64,000 bases of DNA from Pyrus communis (taxonomy: Eukaryota; Streptophyta; Magnoliopsida; Rosales; Rosaceae). The stretch is taken from assembly GCF_963583255.1 (NCBI RefSeq), contig NC_084817.1, forward strand, positions 15,072,121-15,136,120, in the 5' to 3' direction. The notes beneath the pieces were generated by a model. The model did no database searches. It saw only the letters and a list, made by a program, of their open reading frames with translations, and was not told the DNA's origin. This document shows, piece by piece, positions 1 through 12,746 of the stretch; position 1 is the stretch's first letter; each line of letters starts with the position of its first letter. A program made the position numbers and the translations under genes.

Positions 1-511
1 TGAATGAAGGGAATGTTTAGCAAACATCCTGCCGAGTTATTCCCTTTGGTTTTATGAAAGTTTCTTGTGCATTACATACTCTTGATTATGAACCAAAGTT
101 GCACATCACAACTAGGTTCATGATTAGAGACATTTGATCAAATCCACACATCATATGGTTGATCATGTCCAAGTGAAACAAACTCAAGAAATAGGTAGAT
201 GAATGAGTATAAACTAACTTAACAAACATGGACTTGGTTTAGCAATGGTGAAACCGAATCCCTAGCTTCATCTCCATTGGTACTATCTCATTTTATTAGT
301 TGTTGAGTCATTTATTTGTGTTTACTTCACTTTCTTATACTTTCAAGTTACAACAACAAATCTGCCTATTCTATTTAGTTTGATTCATTTCATAGAGTTC
401 TTGCAAAACAAGTAATTACATAGGTCCAATTAGTCCCTGAGGATTCGACACCCTTGCTTGTGCCATTATACTAAATATATTCTAGCATTAGGAAGGAATA
501 ATACATTAACA
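1..511 (+). mobile_element. Element A: 3' part of 5' LTR (Athila-like)
   Basis: This is the last 511 bases of an LTR whose start lies outside the window. It ends in CA four bases before a tRNA-Asp primer-binding site. A related copy lies in reverse orientation at 52258-53081; the two share the unusual stretch around 430-510 (dispersed ATTCGACACCC and GTGCCATTATAC blocks), which defines this LTR family. It is unlike the TGATAGGAGC family that fills the rest of the window. That this is the 5' LTR is shown by the PBS and gag that follow. Confidence 0.85.
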
Positions 512-515
512 AAAA

Positions 516-533
516 TGGCGCCGTTGCCGGGGA
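516..533 (+). other. Primer-binding site of element A (tRNA-Asp)
   Basis: TGGCGCCGTTGCCGGGGA is the complement of the 3' end of plant tRNA-Asp including its CCA. It lies 4 bases after the LTR end, as expected for the minus-strand primer site of an Athila-type retrotransposon. It is followed by a leader of about 144 bases (534-677) with no ORF. Confidence 0.92.
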
Positions 534-677
534 CTGATTTCAGTCCCTTGTAATTGCTTGTTTGCTATTTAAAATTTGTTCATTTCATTGTTGTTTGCTA
601 GTTAAACTTTGTTCTTTTCATTGTAGGTAGATTCTTGATTTTCATTCAAACTTGTGTTACTTTGTTTCAGGTAGTAT

Positions 678-2302
678 ATGTCAAATAGACTTGTTGAGTT
701 AGGCCAAAGAATTGAACGGTTGAAGGGCCACACTTTGGACAACTTTGTGCCATCAAGTTCATCCATTAGCCGTGAGGAAGAGGAAGGGAATTCACCTAGT
801 TCAACAAGTAAAGGATCTGAGCAATATAATTGGGAAAGAGAAGAAGAGATGGCGGGCAACCAAGATGAACTTCGAGCTTTGGAGGACTTTGCTCAACCAA
901 TCATACCAAATTCACCTTCATGCATCTTGCTGCCCACAGAAGCTAGAAACTATGATCTCAAATCTTCACATTTCCATATGTTTCCTTCATTTTATGGCTT
1001 ACCTAATGAAGACCCTTTAGCTCATATTAAAGAGTTTTACAATGTTGTGAGTGGTTTACCTTTGCAGGGAGTAAGTGAAGCAAATTTGAGGATTAGAGTG
1101 TTTCCTTACACCTTAAAAGATAGAGCCAAGAGTTGGTTGATGACTCTAACACCAGGTTCCCTCACCACATGGGATGCCGTGGCTAAGAAGTTCTTGGAGA
1201 AGTTTTTTTCCACTCAAAAGACAGCCACATTAAGAAGACAAATCTTCAACTTCAAACAAGATGATGGAGAACCTTTCAATGAGTGTTGGGAGCGCTTTAA
1301 AGGCCTCTTGATGCAATGTCCACACCATGGGTTACCTTTTCACTTACAAATGCAAATTTTCTATGATGGACTAACCCAAACATGTCAATCAACTGTTGAT
1401 AATGCAGCAGGTGGAGCTTTGAAGAAAAAGAATGCTCAAGAGTCATATAACATTTATGAGATGTTGGGATCGAATGCTCAACACAAAGATTTAAGGGGTA
1501 AGAAAGTTGGAGTCTATGAAACAAGCTCTAATCATGATCTTTTGTTTCACGTAGCTAACCTAGAAAGGAAGCTTGAAGCCGTGCTCAACATGGTGCCAAA
1601 ATCAAATGAAGTGTGTGCCATTTGCAACATACCAAGCCATCCTACTCATCAATGTCCATCTAGGGAGGCTTATCCCGAATATGTTCAAGAGCAAGTGAAC
1701 CTCATGAATTCTTACAATCAAAGGCCAAGGAATGATGTGTATTCCAATACATATAACTCAAGTTGGAGAGATCATCCCAACCTCTCATGGAAGAACAACA
1801 ATCAATTCCAAAATTTCCAACCAAAACCTACCACTACTCTAAAGGATACGGTTAAGTTGTTAGCCCAAAACACCTTGCAATTCCAACATTCCACAAATAG
1901 CACTCTCCAACAACATTCGGCGGCTCTTACCAAAATGGAGACACAATTGGGACAGATTGCAGATGCCTTGAACCAAAGAGAGGTTGGAAAGTTTCCAAGC
2001 CAACCCGTGATACTCCAAAGGAACCAAGAGCAAGCCAAAGCAATCACTACACTTAGAAGTGGTAAGGTTATTGATAATAGAGTTGGCAAGGAAGTTACTA
2101 ATGAATATGATCATGTGAATGCAGGTGTTACTCAAGGGGAAAATGAGAAACCAAATGAGGAACCAAGCCATGCTAATTCCTCACTTGAAGCACCAAATCT
2201 TCACAAGGCCGAGAAACCTTACACTCCACCAATACCATTCCCTGGAAGACTTGCCAAGAGCAAGCAGGATAAGTCATTCAAGGAAATTTTTGATATACTA
2301 AG
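678..2302 (+). pseudogene. gag of element A, truncated
   Basis: Capsid/nucleocapsid polyprotein of an Athila-like retrotransposon, open from ATG 678. Residues about 138-225 carry the Retrotrans_gag core (aromatic- and Leu-rich, with the FLEKFF and ERFKGL segments). A CCHC zinc knuckle (Cys313, Cys316, His321, Cys326) follows, then the Athila-like PYSNTYN-type motif and a coiled stretch with GQIADALN. It ends near codon 540 just after the FKEIFDIL segment that normally leads to protease. From about 2303 the DNA is unrelated LTR sequence, read through in frame as junk to a stop at 2426. Protease, RT and integrase are missing, so the protein could at most be a truncated Gag. It is clearly diverged from the E1/G1/E3 Gag and represents a second Athila sublineage. 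Confidence 0.88.
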
Positions 2303-4164
2303 CTGTCATTCCACTTCATTGCACATGCATCTTCAATTAAATCAGCCACATGCATCACATACACAACCTAATTCACATGCAAACACAATCTGCCATCATT
2401 CACACAAAACACCATCATTGCCGTGAGTTCCCATCAGATTTCCATCATATTCACATGCATTCCATCCTTTAAAACATTGCACATGCACTCCCTTTAATTA
2501 ATTAAGCCACATGCACTCCCATCCATTTCATCATTGCAGCCAACACATGCTTTCACATGCATTTTCAGATTGTCCCCTTGCACATGCAGCCACATATTCA
2601 TTGCACATGCAACTCCAACCCACATGCATCCTTTAATCATTCAAACATGCAGCCACATTCCCTCCTAGCTGTCATGTTCCCCCCATTTCACCTATAAATA
2701 AGCATCCATTGCATTCATTCTTATTCATACACATTTCAGTCACAAACTCTTCCATTTTCAGAATGTAGACATCAAACCACAACACATTGTCGTGCTCTCC
2801 CATACAATCCAAACACCATCCTTCCATTTCCACCACTCCTCTTCCATTCCTCCACCACTCCCCAAACCATTCACACCATCAAACTATCCTTAGACCTTGT
2901 GCTACAACGAAGAGGAAAAGAAGAGTGCCTAAACGTTCATACAATTCAAGTTCGAGTTGTTGGAATGTTTAGGTGTTTCTTTGATTTCAATGTTTAATTT
3001 CAATACTCTTTGTTTTGTACGAATGAGGAATGGAAGAGAAGAGTGCCTAAACGTTCATACAATTCAAGTTTGAGTTGTTGGAATGTTTAGGTGTTTCTTT
3101 GATTCTCTTTGTTTTGTACCATGAGGAACTAAACCCCCCTTGGCTAGGGGGGGATTCGAAATAAATGTTTATGCTTGCATTTTGATTTGATTACTTCTAA
3201 TTGCGTTTCATAAGTTGTGGATTCAATTTGTTTAACCGTTTGATTGATAACTTATTTATGTATGTTTATTGAGAGTGCACGCTTAATTTTCATGCATGAA
3301 TATGACGCTAGAATATAAGTGAGTTTCACCTAATCGTTATGAACTTATATTCACAAGTAGTGGAGGTTGCTTATAAACAATCGCGTTAAATGAATTCTTG
3401 GCATGAGTTTCATGCTCATCATAGTAACGAATGCCTCGTCAACACTTATAGTTTTCATAATGCTTAATGATCTTTGATTGTATCTTTATTGTGCTGTTCA
3501 CGTAAAGGACTTTTGGAGAATGTAGTGAATTGCGTTGCGCTAACCCATCCAATTCATTAACTTAAGGAAAACTTGACGGTTAATTTAAGCGGACCTAATT
3601 GACCCGGGGTGATGAGTTTCATAATTTATTGAAATGCAATTGGAAATCTTTTTATTATGTAAGTGTAACATGTGTGGAGAAGAACCCCTTAGCTATTCTA
3701 TCATCCATTCATTCCATTTCATCAATTTCATATTTACAATCTGTTTTAATTCCAAGTTTCTGTTTTAGTTTTAAATTCGTCAAATCCTATCCCCCATTTA
3801 TTTTAAAGTGTTAGATTAGTTAGAATTACATTTAGTTTGTGTTTTTAAGAGTCTTGAGTCAAGTCATAACTTAATTTCGTCCAAATTTGTGTTTGTACTC
3901 AAAACTGCCCAGAAAGTGGTTTTTAGGCAGATTTGAGTATGTTTGTGCTGTTTTGAGTCTTTTGGTTTGTCTTAGTATTTTAAAGTTTAGTTTTGCATTC
4001 TTTGAGTCTAGTATAGTGTTTTACATTGTGTTTTTACGTTTTTGAGTCAAATCCAAGTGATTAACAATCCCTCCTAATCCCCGGTCTAGAACGATCCCTA
4101 CTTGCACCTATACTACAATTGATAAAAAGAGGGTTTAATTTGTGCGCGTATAATTCACGCATCA
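2303..4164 (+). mobile_element. LTR fragment, plus strand (TGATAGGAGC family, 5' end missing)
   Basis: The 3' 1.86 kb of an LTR closely related to S2, S3 and the N1/N2 LTRs. It starts inside U3, in the block AGCTGTCATTCCACTTC, fused to element A gag. It holds 11 CATGCA motifs (2303-2665), a TATA box (TATAAATA, 2693-2700), a duplicated hairpin (2928-2973 and 3046-3091), a G/C hairpin (3134-3153), and the common 3' end GCATCA at 4164. No PBS follows. Instead an opposing LTR begins directly. Confidence 0.85.
2693..2700 (+). promoter_or_regulatory. LTR TATA box with upstream CATGCA array
   Basis: TATAAATA stands about 1.46 kb before the LTR end, right after the conserved block containing AGCTGTCATGTTCC. 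The equivalents are 9039-9046 and 35896-35903 (minus strand), and 19159-19166, 28558-28565, 38828-38835, 44683-44690 and 51034-51041 (plus strand). It marks the U3/R boundary region of this LTR family. The start site itself is inferred, not seen. Confidence 0.7.
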
Positions 4165-5930
4165 ACGCACACAAATTAAACCCTCTTTTTATCAATTGTA
4201 GTAAGTATGTAAGTAGGGATCGTTCTGGACCGGGGATTAGGAGGGATTGTTAATCACTTGGATTTGACTTAAAAACGTAAAAACACAATCTAAAACACTA
4301 TACTAGACTCAAAGAATGCAAAACTAAACTTTAAAACACTAAAACAAACCAAAAGACTCAAACATCACCCAAAACACTCAAAACTGCCTTAAAAACACTT
4401 TCTGGGCAGTTTTGAGCACTTTGGTGAATTTGGACGAAATTATGTAATAAATTGAATCAAAACACTTAGAAACATAAACTAAGACACTTTCTAACTAAAT
4501 TGAACAATAAAGTAAAGGGGGATTTAGGTTTTGACGAATTTAAACTAAATGTACAGATTGTAAATTAAAGCAAAATGTAAATGTGAATGTGTGATAGAAT
4601 TGAATGGAATGAAGGCTAGCTAAGGGGTTCATCTCCACATATGTTACACTTGCATAATAAAACGATTTCCAATTGCATTTCAATAAACCATTAATTCTCA
4701 ACACCCCAAGTTAACCGTGAATTGCACTAATTAACCCTCAGATTTTCCTAACGTTATTGAATTGGATGATTGCATACGACAACCCAAAACATTCCCCACA
4801 AGTTCCCTATATGAACAGCATAATAGAGATACAAGCAAGAATCATTACGTTCTTTGAAAACCATAAGCATTGACGAAGCATTCGTTACTATGAACTGCAT
4901 GAAACTCTTGCCAAGAATTCATTTAACGCGATTGTTTATAAGCAACCTCCACTACTTGTGAATATAAGTTTGTAACGATTAGGTGAAACTCACTTATATT
5001 CTAGCGTCCTATTCATGCATGAAAATTAAGCGCGCATTCTCAATAAACATACATAAATAAGTTATCTATCAAATAGTTAAACAAATTGAATTCACAACTT
5101 ATGAAACGCAATTAGAAGTAATCAAATTAAAATGCAAGCATAAACATATATTTCGAATCCCCCCCTAGCCAAGGGGGGTTTAGTTCCTCATATGTACAAA
5201 ACAAAGAGAATTGAATTTAAACATTGAAATCAAAGGAAAAGAAACACCTAAACATTCCAACAACTCAAACTTGAATTGTATGAACGTTTAGGCCCGCTTC
5301 TCTTCCTCTTTGTTGTAGCACAAGGTCTAAGGTGAGTTTGGGGATTATGGATGATGTAGAACGATAGGTTTTGTGGGATGGTGAAGGAAGTGATGGTGTT
5401 TGGATTGATAGGGAACTCACGGCACAAGGGGATGATTTCTGGTGGTATTTTGATGATTTTCTGAATATGGAAGAGTGAATGGAAGAATGAATGAATGTTG
5501 TGTGAAGTGTGTATGGTTTTTATAGGGAGATGAATGGATGGGAGAGGGAACATGACAGCTAGGTTTGGATGGGAGAGGGAACATGACAGCTAGGTTAAGT
5601 GAATGCATGTGCAAAACAGCTAGGATGAATGCATGTGGATGTTTGGTGGCTGAAATGATGAAGTGGGAAGTGCATGTGCTGAAATGATAAAGGGGGAAGT
5701 GCATGTGGCTGCAATGGATTAGGAATCCTTCAATTTCGTCCATTCCTTTTGCTCCAAACATAAGCTATCCATTCCAAGTCCAATTTTGCTCCAAAATGCA
5801 TCTTTTTGCTTCCTTAGCCATATGAACCTAAAAACACACGAAAATGGCTTAAACTACTAAAACAACTATGAATTAACAATATAAATGCACGAAAACAAGC
5901 TAAGTAAGTCACTTAAATATGCTCCTATCA
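4165..5930 (-). mobile_element. LTR, minus strand (E1 type), slightly truncated at its 3' end
   Basis: Reading on the minus strand from 5930 it begins TGATAGGAGCATATTTAA, nearly identical to the E1 LTR start, and it ends at 4165 a few bases short of the usual TGATGCG terminus. A minus-strand TATA (CTATAAAAACC) lies near 5520. It abuts the 3' end of the plus-strand LTR 2303-4164, giving a tail-to-tail pair with a 15-base gap. On the right it abuts G1 gag. There is no matching target duplication because the left side is not gag. Confidence 0.83.
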
Positions 5931-6245
5931 TTGTTGCCTAAAGCCTCCTTGTTGTGGTGGTTGTTGGGGCTCCCTCCATTTGAAGTTCGGGTGGTCTCTC
6001 CAACCTGGATTATACGTGTTTGAATATGGATCGTTCCTCGGTTGGTTTTGGCCTTGAAACCCAATTGCATTTGCACTTTCCCATCCACCATTTTCAATGA
6101 GTTGTGGGCACTTCTCAGAAGCATGTCCTTGGATAGAACACACTCCGCATACAATTGGTCCTTGCACCCTCATTCCTTCGGCCATCTGAGACACAATAGA
6201 AGTAAGATTAGCTAATTGTGAATGAATGTCGGGTGTGGAACTTAC
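5931..6245 (-). pseudogene. G1 gag fragment (zinc-knuckle region)
   Basis: Minus-strand piece of Athila Gag, open across the fragment. It encodes the CCHC knuckle (CGVCSIQGHASEKCP) and the downstream PYSNTYNPGWRDHPNFKWREP segment, almost the same as E1 Gag. Its upstream part lies at 43526-43556 and 46151-47004, displaced by LTR X and LTR S3. It is cut at 5931 by an LTR, so the rest of gag-pol is missing. Bases 6241-6245 (CTTAC) are the left target duplication of LTR X. Confidence 0.85.
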
Positions 6246-9200
6246 TGATGCGGGAATTTATACGCACACAAATTAAACCCTCTTTTTATCAATTGTAGTA
6301 AGTATGTAAGTAGGGATCATTCTGGACCGGAGATTAGGAGGGATTGTTAATCACTTGGATTTGACTCAAAAACGTAAAAACACAATATAAAACACTATAC
6401 TAGACTCAAAGAATGCAAAACTAAACTTTAAAACACTCAAACAAACTGAAAGACTCAAACATCACCCAAAACACTCAAAACTGCCTTAAAAACACTTTCT
6501 GGGCAGTTTTGAGCACTTTGGTGAATTTGGACGAATTTGTGTAACAAATTGAATCAAAACACTTATGAACACAAACTAAAACACTTTCTAACTAAGTTGG
6601 ACACTAAAGTGAAGGGGGATTAAGGTTTTGACGAAACTAAATTAAATGGACAGATTGCAATTAAAACATAATGTAAATATGAAATTGATGAAATGGAATG
6701 AATGGATGCTAGCCAAGGGGTTCATCTCCACACATGTTACACTTGCATAATAAAATGATTTCCAATTGCATTTCAATAAACCATGAATTCTCAATGCTCC
6801 AAGTTAATTAAGTCCGCTTAAATTAACTTTCAGATTTCCCTAGATTCATTGGATTGAATGGAATACGCATTACAACCAAATTATTCCTAATCAAATTCCC
6901 TAACTATGGAATACGCATGATAGAGACATTCAACAAAGATCATTAAGTTCAACGGAAATCATAAACATCGACTAGGCATTCATAACTATGGAATACGCAT
7001 GAAACTTATGCCAAGAATTCGTTTAATGCGATTGTTTATAAGCAACCTCCACTACTTGTGAATATAAGTTCATAACTATTAGGTGAAACTCACTTATATT
7101 CTAGCGTCATATTTATGCATGAAAATTAAGCGTGCACTCTCAATAAACATACATAAATAAGTTATCAATCAAACAGTTAAACAAATTGAATTCACAACTT
7201 ATGAAACGTAATTAGAAGTAATCAACTCAAAATGCAAGCATAAACATATATTTCGAATTCCCCCCTAGCCAAGGGGGTTTTAGTTCCTCATACGTACAAA
7301 ATAAAGAGAATCAAAGAAACACCTAAACATTCCAACAACTCAAACTTGAATTGTATGAACGTTTAGGCACTCTTCTCTTCCATTCCTCATTCGTACAAAA
7401 CAAAGAGTATTGAAATTAAACATTGAAATCAAAGAAACACCTAAACATTCCAACAACTCAAACTTGAATTGTATGAACGTTTAGGCCCTCTTATCTTCCT
7501 CTTCGTTGTAGCACAAGGTCTAAGGATAGTTTGATGGTGTGAATGGTTTGGGGAGTGGTGGAATGGCTGAATTTCTGGTGGTGTTTGGATTAATAGGGAC
7601 TCACGGCACAAGTTGGTGTGTTGATGTGTGGTTTATACGCACACAAATTAAACCCTCTTTTTGTCAATTGTAGTATATGTATAAGTAGGGATCGTTCTGG
7701 ACCGGGGATTAGGAGGGATTGCAAATCACTTGGAAACTGACTCAAAAACGTAAAATAAAGTTTAAAACACTAAACTAGACTCAAAGAATGCGAAACTAAA
7801 CGCTTAAAACACTAAAACAAACCAAAAGACTCAAACATCACCCAAAACACTCAAAACTGCCTTAAAAACACTTTCTGGGCAGTTTTGAGCACTTTGGTGA
7901 ATTTGGACGAATTTGTGAAATAAATTGAATCAAAACACTTAGAAACCTAAACTAAGACACTTTCTAACTAAATTGGACAATAAAGTAAAGGGGGATTGAG
8001 TTTTGGACGAAATTAAAACTAATGCACAGATTCTAATTAAAACAGAATGTAAATATGAAAATGATAAAAGTATGGATGAATGGTAGCTAAGGGGTTCATC
8101 TCCACACATGTTACACTTGCATAATAAAATGATTTCCAATTGCATTTCAATAAACCATGAAACTCATCACCCCGGGTCAATTAGGTCCGCTTAAATTAAC
8201 CGTCAAGTTTTCCTTAAGTTAATCAATTGGATGGGTTAGCGCAACGCAATTCACTACATTCTCCAAAAGCCCTTTACGTGAACAGCACAATAAAGATACA
8301 ATCAAAGATCATTAAGCATTATGAAAACTATAAGTGTGGACGAGGCATTCGTTACTATGATGAGCATGAAACTCGTGCCAAGAATTCATTTAACGCGATT
8401 GTTTATAAGCAACCTCCACTACTTGTGAATATAAGTTCGTAACTATTAGGTGAAACTCACTTATATTCTAGCGTCATCTTCATGCATGAAAATTAAGCGT
8501 GCACTCTCAATAAACATACATAAATAAGTTATCAATCAAACGGTTAAACAAATTGAATCCACAACTTATGAAATGCAATTAGAAGTAATCAAATCAAAAT
8601 GATTCGAATCCCCCCCCTAGCCAAGGGGGGTTTAGTTCCTCATGGTACAAAACAAAGAGAATCAAAGAAACACCTAAACATTCCAACAACTCAAACTTGA
8701 ATTGTATGAACGTTTAGGCCCTCTTCTCTTCCATTCCTCATTCGTACAAAACAAAGAGTATTGAAATTAAACATTGAAATCAAAGAAACACCTAAACATT
8801 CCAACAACTCAAACTTGAATTGTATGAACGTTTAGGCACTCTTCTCTTCCTCTTCGTTGTAGCACAAGGTCTAAGGATAGTTTGATGGTGTGAATGGTTT
8901 GGGGAGTGGTGAAAATGGAAGGATGGTGTTTGGGTTGTAAGGGAGAGCACGGCAAGGGTGGTTTGATGTCTACATTCTGAAATGGAAGAGTGTTTGTGAC
9001 TAAAATGTGTATGAATGAGAATGAATGCAATGGATGCTTATTTATAGGTGAAATGGGGGGAACATGACAGCTAGGAGGGAATGTGGCTGCATGTTTGAAT
9101 GATTAAAGGATGCATGTGGGTTGGAATTGCATGTGCAATGAATATGTGGCTGCATGTGCAAGGGGACAATCTGAAAATGCATGTGAAAGCATGTGTTGGC

Positions 9201-9415
9201 TGCAATGATGAAATGGATGGGAGTGCATGTGGCTTAATTAATTAAAGGGAGTGCATGTGCAATGTTTTAAAGGATGGAATGCATGTGAATATGATGGAAA
9301 TCTGATGGGAACTCACGGCAATGATGGTGTTTTGTGTGAATGATGGCAGATTGTGTTTGCATGTGAATTAGGTTGTGTATTGTGATACATGTGGCTGATT
9401 TAATTGAAGATGCAT

Positions 9416-11792
9416 TGATGCGAGATTTAAACGCACACAAATTAAACCCTCTTTTTGTCAAATTGTAGTATAAGTATAAGTAGGGATCGTTCTGGACCGG
9501 GGATTAGGAGGGATTGTTAATCACTTGGATTTGACTCAAAAACATAAAAACAAAGTTAAAAACGTTCACAAAGACTCAAAGGACTCAAAACAAGTTCAAA
9601 AGACTCAAAACTGCCTAAAAACACTAACTAGGCAGTTTCTGACCTTAACCCCAATGTTGGACGAATTTAGGATTATGGCTTGATTCAAACGTAAAATAAC
9701 AATATAAAACACTATACTAGACTCAAAGAATGCAAAACTAAACTTTAAAACACTAAAACAAACCAAAAGACTCAAACATCACCCAAAACACTCAAAACAG
9801 CCTTAAAATCACTTTCTGGGCAGTTTTGAGCACTTTGGTGAATTTGGACGAATTTTGGGAAATAAATTGAATCAAAACACTTTAAAACATAAACTAAACA
9901 AAGTCTAAACACTAAAGAACAAGAAAGTAAAGGGGGGGTTAGGTTTTGACGAATTTAAACTAAAAGAACAGATTGTAAGTAAAAGCAAAATGTAAATGTG
10001 AATGTGTGATAGAATTGAATGGAATGAAGGCTAGCTAAGGGGTTCATCTCCATACATGTTATACTTGCATAATAAAATGATTTCCAATTGCATTTCAATA
10101 AACTATGATACTCAACACCCCAAGTTAACCGTGATGCACTAATTAACCTTCAAATCTTCCTCACGTTATTGAATTGGATGATGCATGCGACAATTCAAAA
10201 CATTCCCCACAAGTCCTCAACATGAATGCATAGAAGAGGTACAAGCAAGAATCATTACGCTCTATGAAAATTATAAGTGTTGACGAGGCATTCGTTACTA
10301 TGATTGCATGAAACTTATGCCAAGAATTTGTTTAACGCGATTGTTTATAAGCAACCTCCACTACTTGTGAATATAAGTTCGTAACTATTAGGTGAAACTC
10401 ACTTATATTCTAGCGTCATATTCATGCATGAAAATTAAGCGCGCATTCTCAATAAACATACATAAATAAGTTATCAATCAAACGGTTAAACAAATTGAAT
10501 CCACAACTTATGAAACGCAATTAGAAGTAATCAAATCAAAATGCAAGCATAAACATATATTTCGAATTCCCCCCTAGCCAAGGGGGGTTTAGTTGAATTT
10601 AAACATTGGAATCAAAGAAACACCTAAACATTCCAACAACTCAAACTTGAATTGTATGAACGTTTAGGCACTCTTCTCTTCCATTCCTCATACGTACAAA
10701 ACAAAGAGTATTGAAATTAAACATTGAAATCAAAGAAACACCTAAACATTCCAACAACTCAAACTTGAATTGTATGAACGTTTAGGCACTCTTCTCTTCC
10801 TCTTCGTTGTAGCACAAGGTCTAAGGATAGTTTGATGGTGTGAATGGTTTGGGGAGTGGTTGGAGTGGCTGTAATGGAGGAGAAAAGTGTTTTGGTGGCT
10901 GCTGCAAGGGTGTGGAGAGGTTTTGACGAATTTCTGGAATATGGAAGAGTGAATGTGTGTGAAATGTGTATGCAATGGATGCTTATTTATAGGTGAAATG
11001 GGGGGAACATGACAGCTAGGAGGGAATGTGGCTGCATGTTTGAATGATTAAAGGATGCATGTGGGTTGGAATTGCATGTGCAATGAATATGTGGCTGCAT
11101 GTGCAAGGGGACAATCTGAAAATGCATGTGAAAGCATGTGTTGGCTGCAATGATGAAATGGATGGGAGTGCATGTGGCTTAATTAATTAAAGGGAGTGCA
11201 TGTGCAATGTTTTAAAGGATGGAATGCATGTGAATATGATGGAAATCTGATGGGAGATGGAATGGGATGTTTTGCATGTGAATTAAAGAGTAAATGCATG
11301 TGAATTAAAGAGTGAATGCATGTGCAATGACAGCTAGGTTGAATATGCATGTGGAATGGCTGATTTATTTGAAGATGCATGTGCAATGAAGTGGAATGAC
11401 AGCTAGGTTATGATGATGAATGCATGTGGCTGATTTAATTGAATAGGAAAGCATGTGGATTTAATGGTTTAAAGGGTGAATGCATGTGGATGCATGTGTT
11501 GATGAATGGGATTAGGAAAGGTTTAAATGTCCTAAAACTAAAGGGAACAAGGTTCCAACACTTTGGTCTTCAATTAGGTCTTCAATTTCGTCCAACACTT
11601 TGGCTCCAAGCATAAGCTATCCATCCTTAGTCCAAAAGTGCTCCAAAAGTCTCCAAAATGCATCTTTTTGCTCCTTTAGCCCTTTGGACCTACAAACACA
11701 CGAAAATAGCTTAAAGTACTAAAATAACTAAAGAAACATAACGTAAATGCACGAGAACAAGCCATTTAAGTCGCATGAATATGCTCCTATCA
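9416..11792 (-). mobile_element. Solo LTR S1 (minus)
   Basis: A 2377-bp LTR from TGATGCGAG to TATCA, flanked by TGCAT on both sides (9411-9415 and 11793-11797). The uninterrupted sequence survives in the sister LTR at 41348-41352. There is no internal region, so it is an LTR left by recombination between the two ends of an element. It has a minus-strand TATA near 10985 (CTTATTTATAGG). Confidence 0.93.
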
Positions 11793-12284
11793 TGCATGTG
11801 CAATGAAGTGGAATGACAGCTAGGTTGAATATATTTAAAGGGAGTGCATGTGGCTTGGTTGGAATGAATGAAATGCAATCTGAAATGGGAGATGGAATGG
11901 GATGCATGGCAATGATGGTGTTTGTTTGAATGATTGCAGATTGTGTGGGTGTGTGATTAAGTTGGAAATGCATGTGAATGCAAGGTGTGAATGATTATGA
12001 GTGCATGTGGGTGAATTAAAGGATGGAATGCATGTGAATTAGGTTGGAAATCTGATGGGAACTCACGGCATTAAGTGGAGTGAAATGATTAAATGTGCAT
12101 GGCTGAAATATGGATGGAATGCATGGAATTAGGCACGGCAATGATGTTGTTTTTCTGACTATGAATGTGTTTGCATGTGCACGGTTTTTGGGAGAAAGGT
12201 GTGAATGTGTGGCTGATTTGTGGAATAGGTATGCATGTGAAATGTTTGTGGTGAGTGAATGTGCATGTGAATTAAAGCTAAAGT

Positions 12285-12385
12285 GATGATGATAAGTGAT
12301 AAGTGATAAGTGATATGATATGTGGTTATGATATGATAAGTGGTTATGATAAGTGATAAGTGGTTATGATAAGTGATAGGAGCAT
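12285..12385 (+). repeat. GTGATAAGTG minisatellite in LTR U3
   Basis: Irregular tandem units of GTGATAAGTG/GTGGTTATGATA. Equivalent blocks of different length lie at about 18596-18710, 36292-36405, 41849-41935, 54250-54415 and 61220-61405, and as CACTTATCA units on the plus-strand LTR S2 at about 37906-38110. It is a length-variable part of the U3 of the ATTCATGCGAC-type LTRs. Confidence 0.8.
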
Positions 12386-12746
12386 GTGGGTTAATTAATG
12401 AAGGAAATGCATGTGCAATGACAATGTGTTAGAATGGATGTGTGTTATGCATGGCATGATTGGGATTAGGAAAGGTTTAAATGTCCTAAAACTAAAGGGA
12501 ACAAGGTTCCAACACTTTGGTCTTCAATTAGGTCTTCAATTTCGTCCAACACTTTGGCTCCAAGCATAAGCTATCCATCCTTAGCCCAAAAGTGCTCCAA
12601 AAGTCTCCAAAATGCATCTTTTTGCTCCTTTAGCCCTTTGGACCTACAAACACACGAAAATAGCTTAAAGTGCTAAAATAACTAAAGAAACATAACGTAA
12701 ATGCACGAGAACAAGCCATTTAAGTCGCATGAATATGCTCCTATCA

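Larger units (their letters stand above)
7622..12746 (-). mobile_element. N1 3' LTR, split by solo LTR S1
   Basis: Parts 7622-9415 and 11798-12746. It ends TATCA at 12746, followed by the minus-strand polypurine tract (CCCCCACACTT, 12751-12761), which identifies it as the 3' LTR. It contains a minus-strand TATA (9039-9046), many TGCATG (CATGCA) motifs at 9080-9420, and a GTGATAAGTG minisatellite at about 12285-12385. Bases 8252-8256 (CACTA) preserve the empty site used by S2 in the sister LTR. Confidence 0.87.

Noticed and set aside
7939..8145. 68-aa minus-strand ORF repeated identically at 37197-37403
   Set aside because: It lies in the R/U5 part of the two N1 LTRs. Its identity reflects LTR identity, not coding constraint, and related LTRs do not keep the frame.
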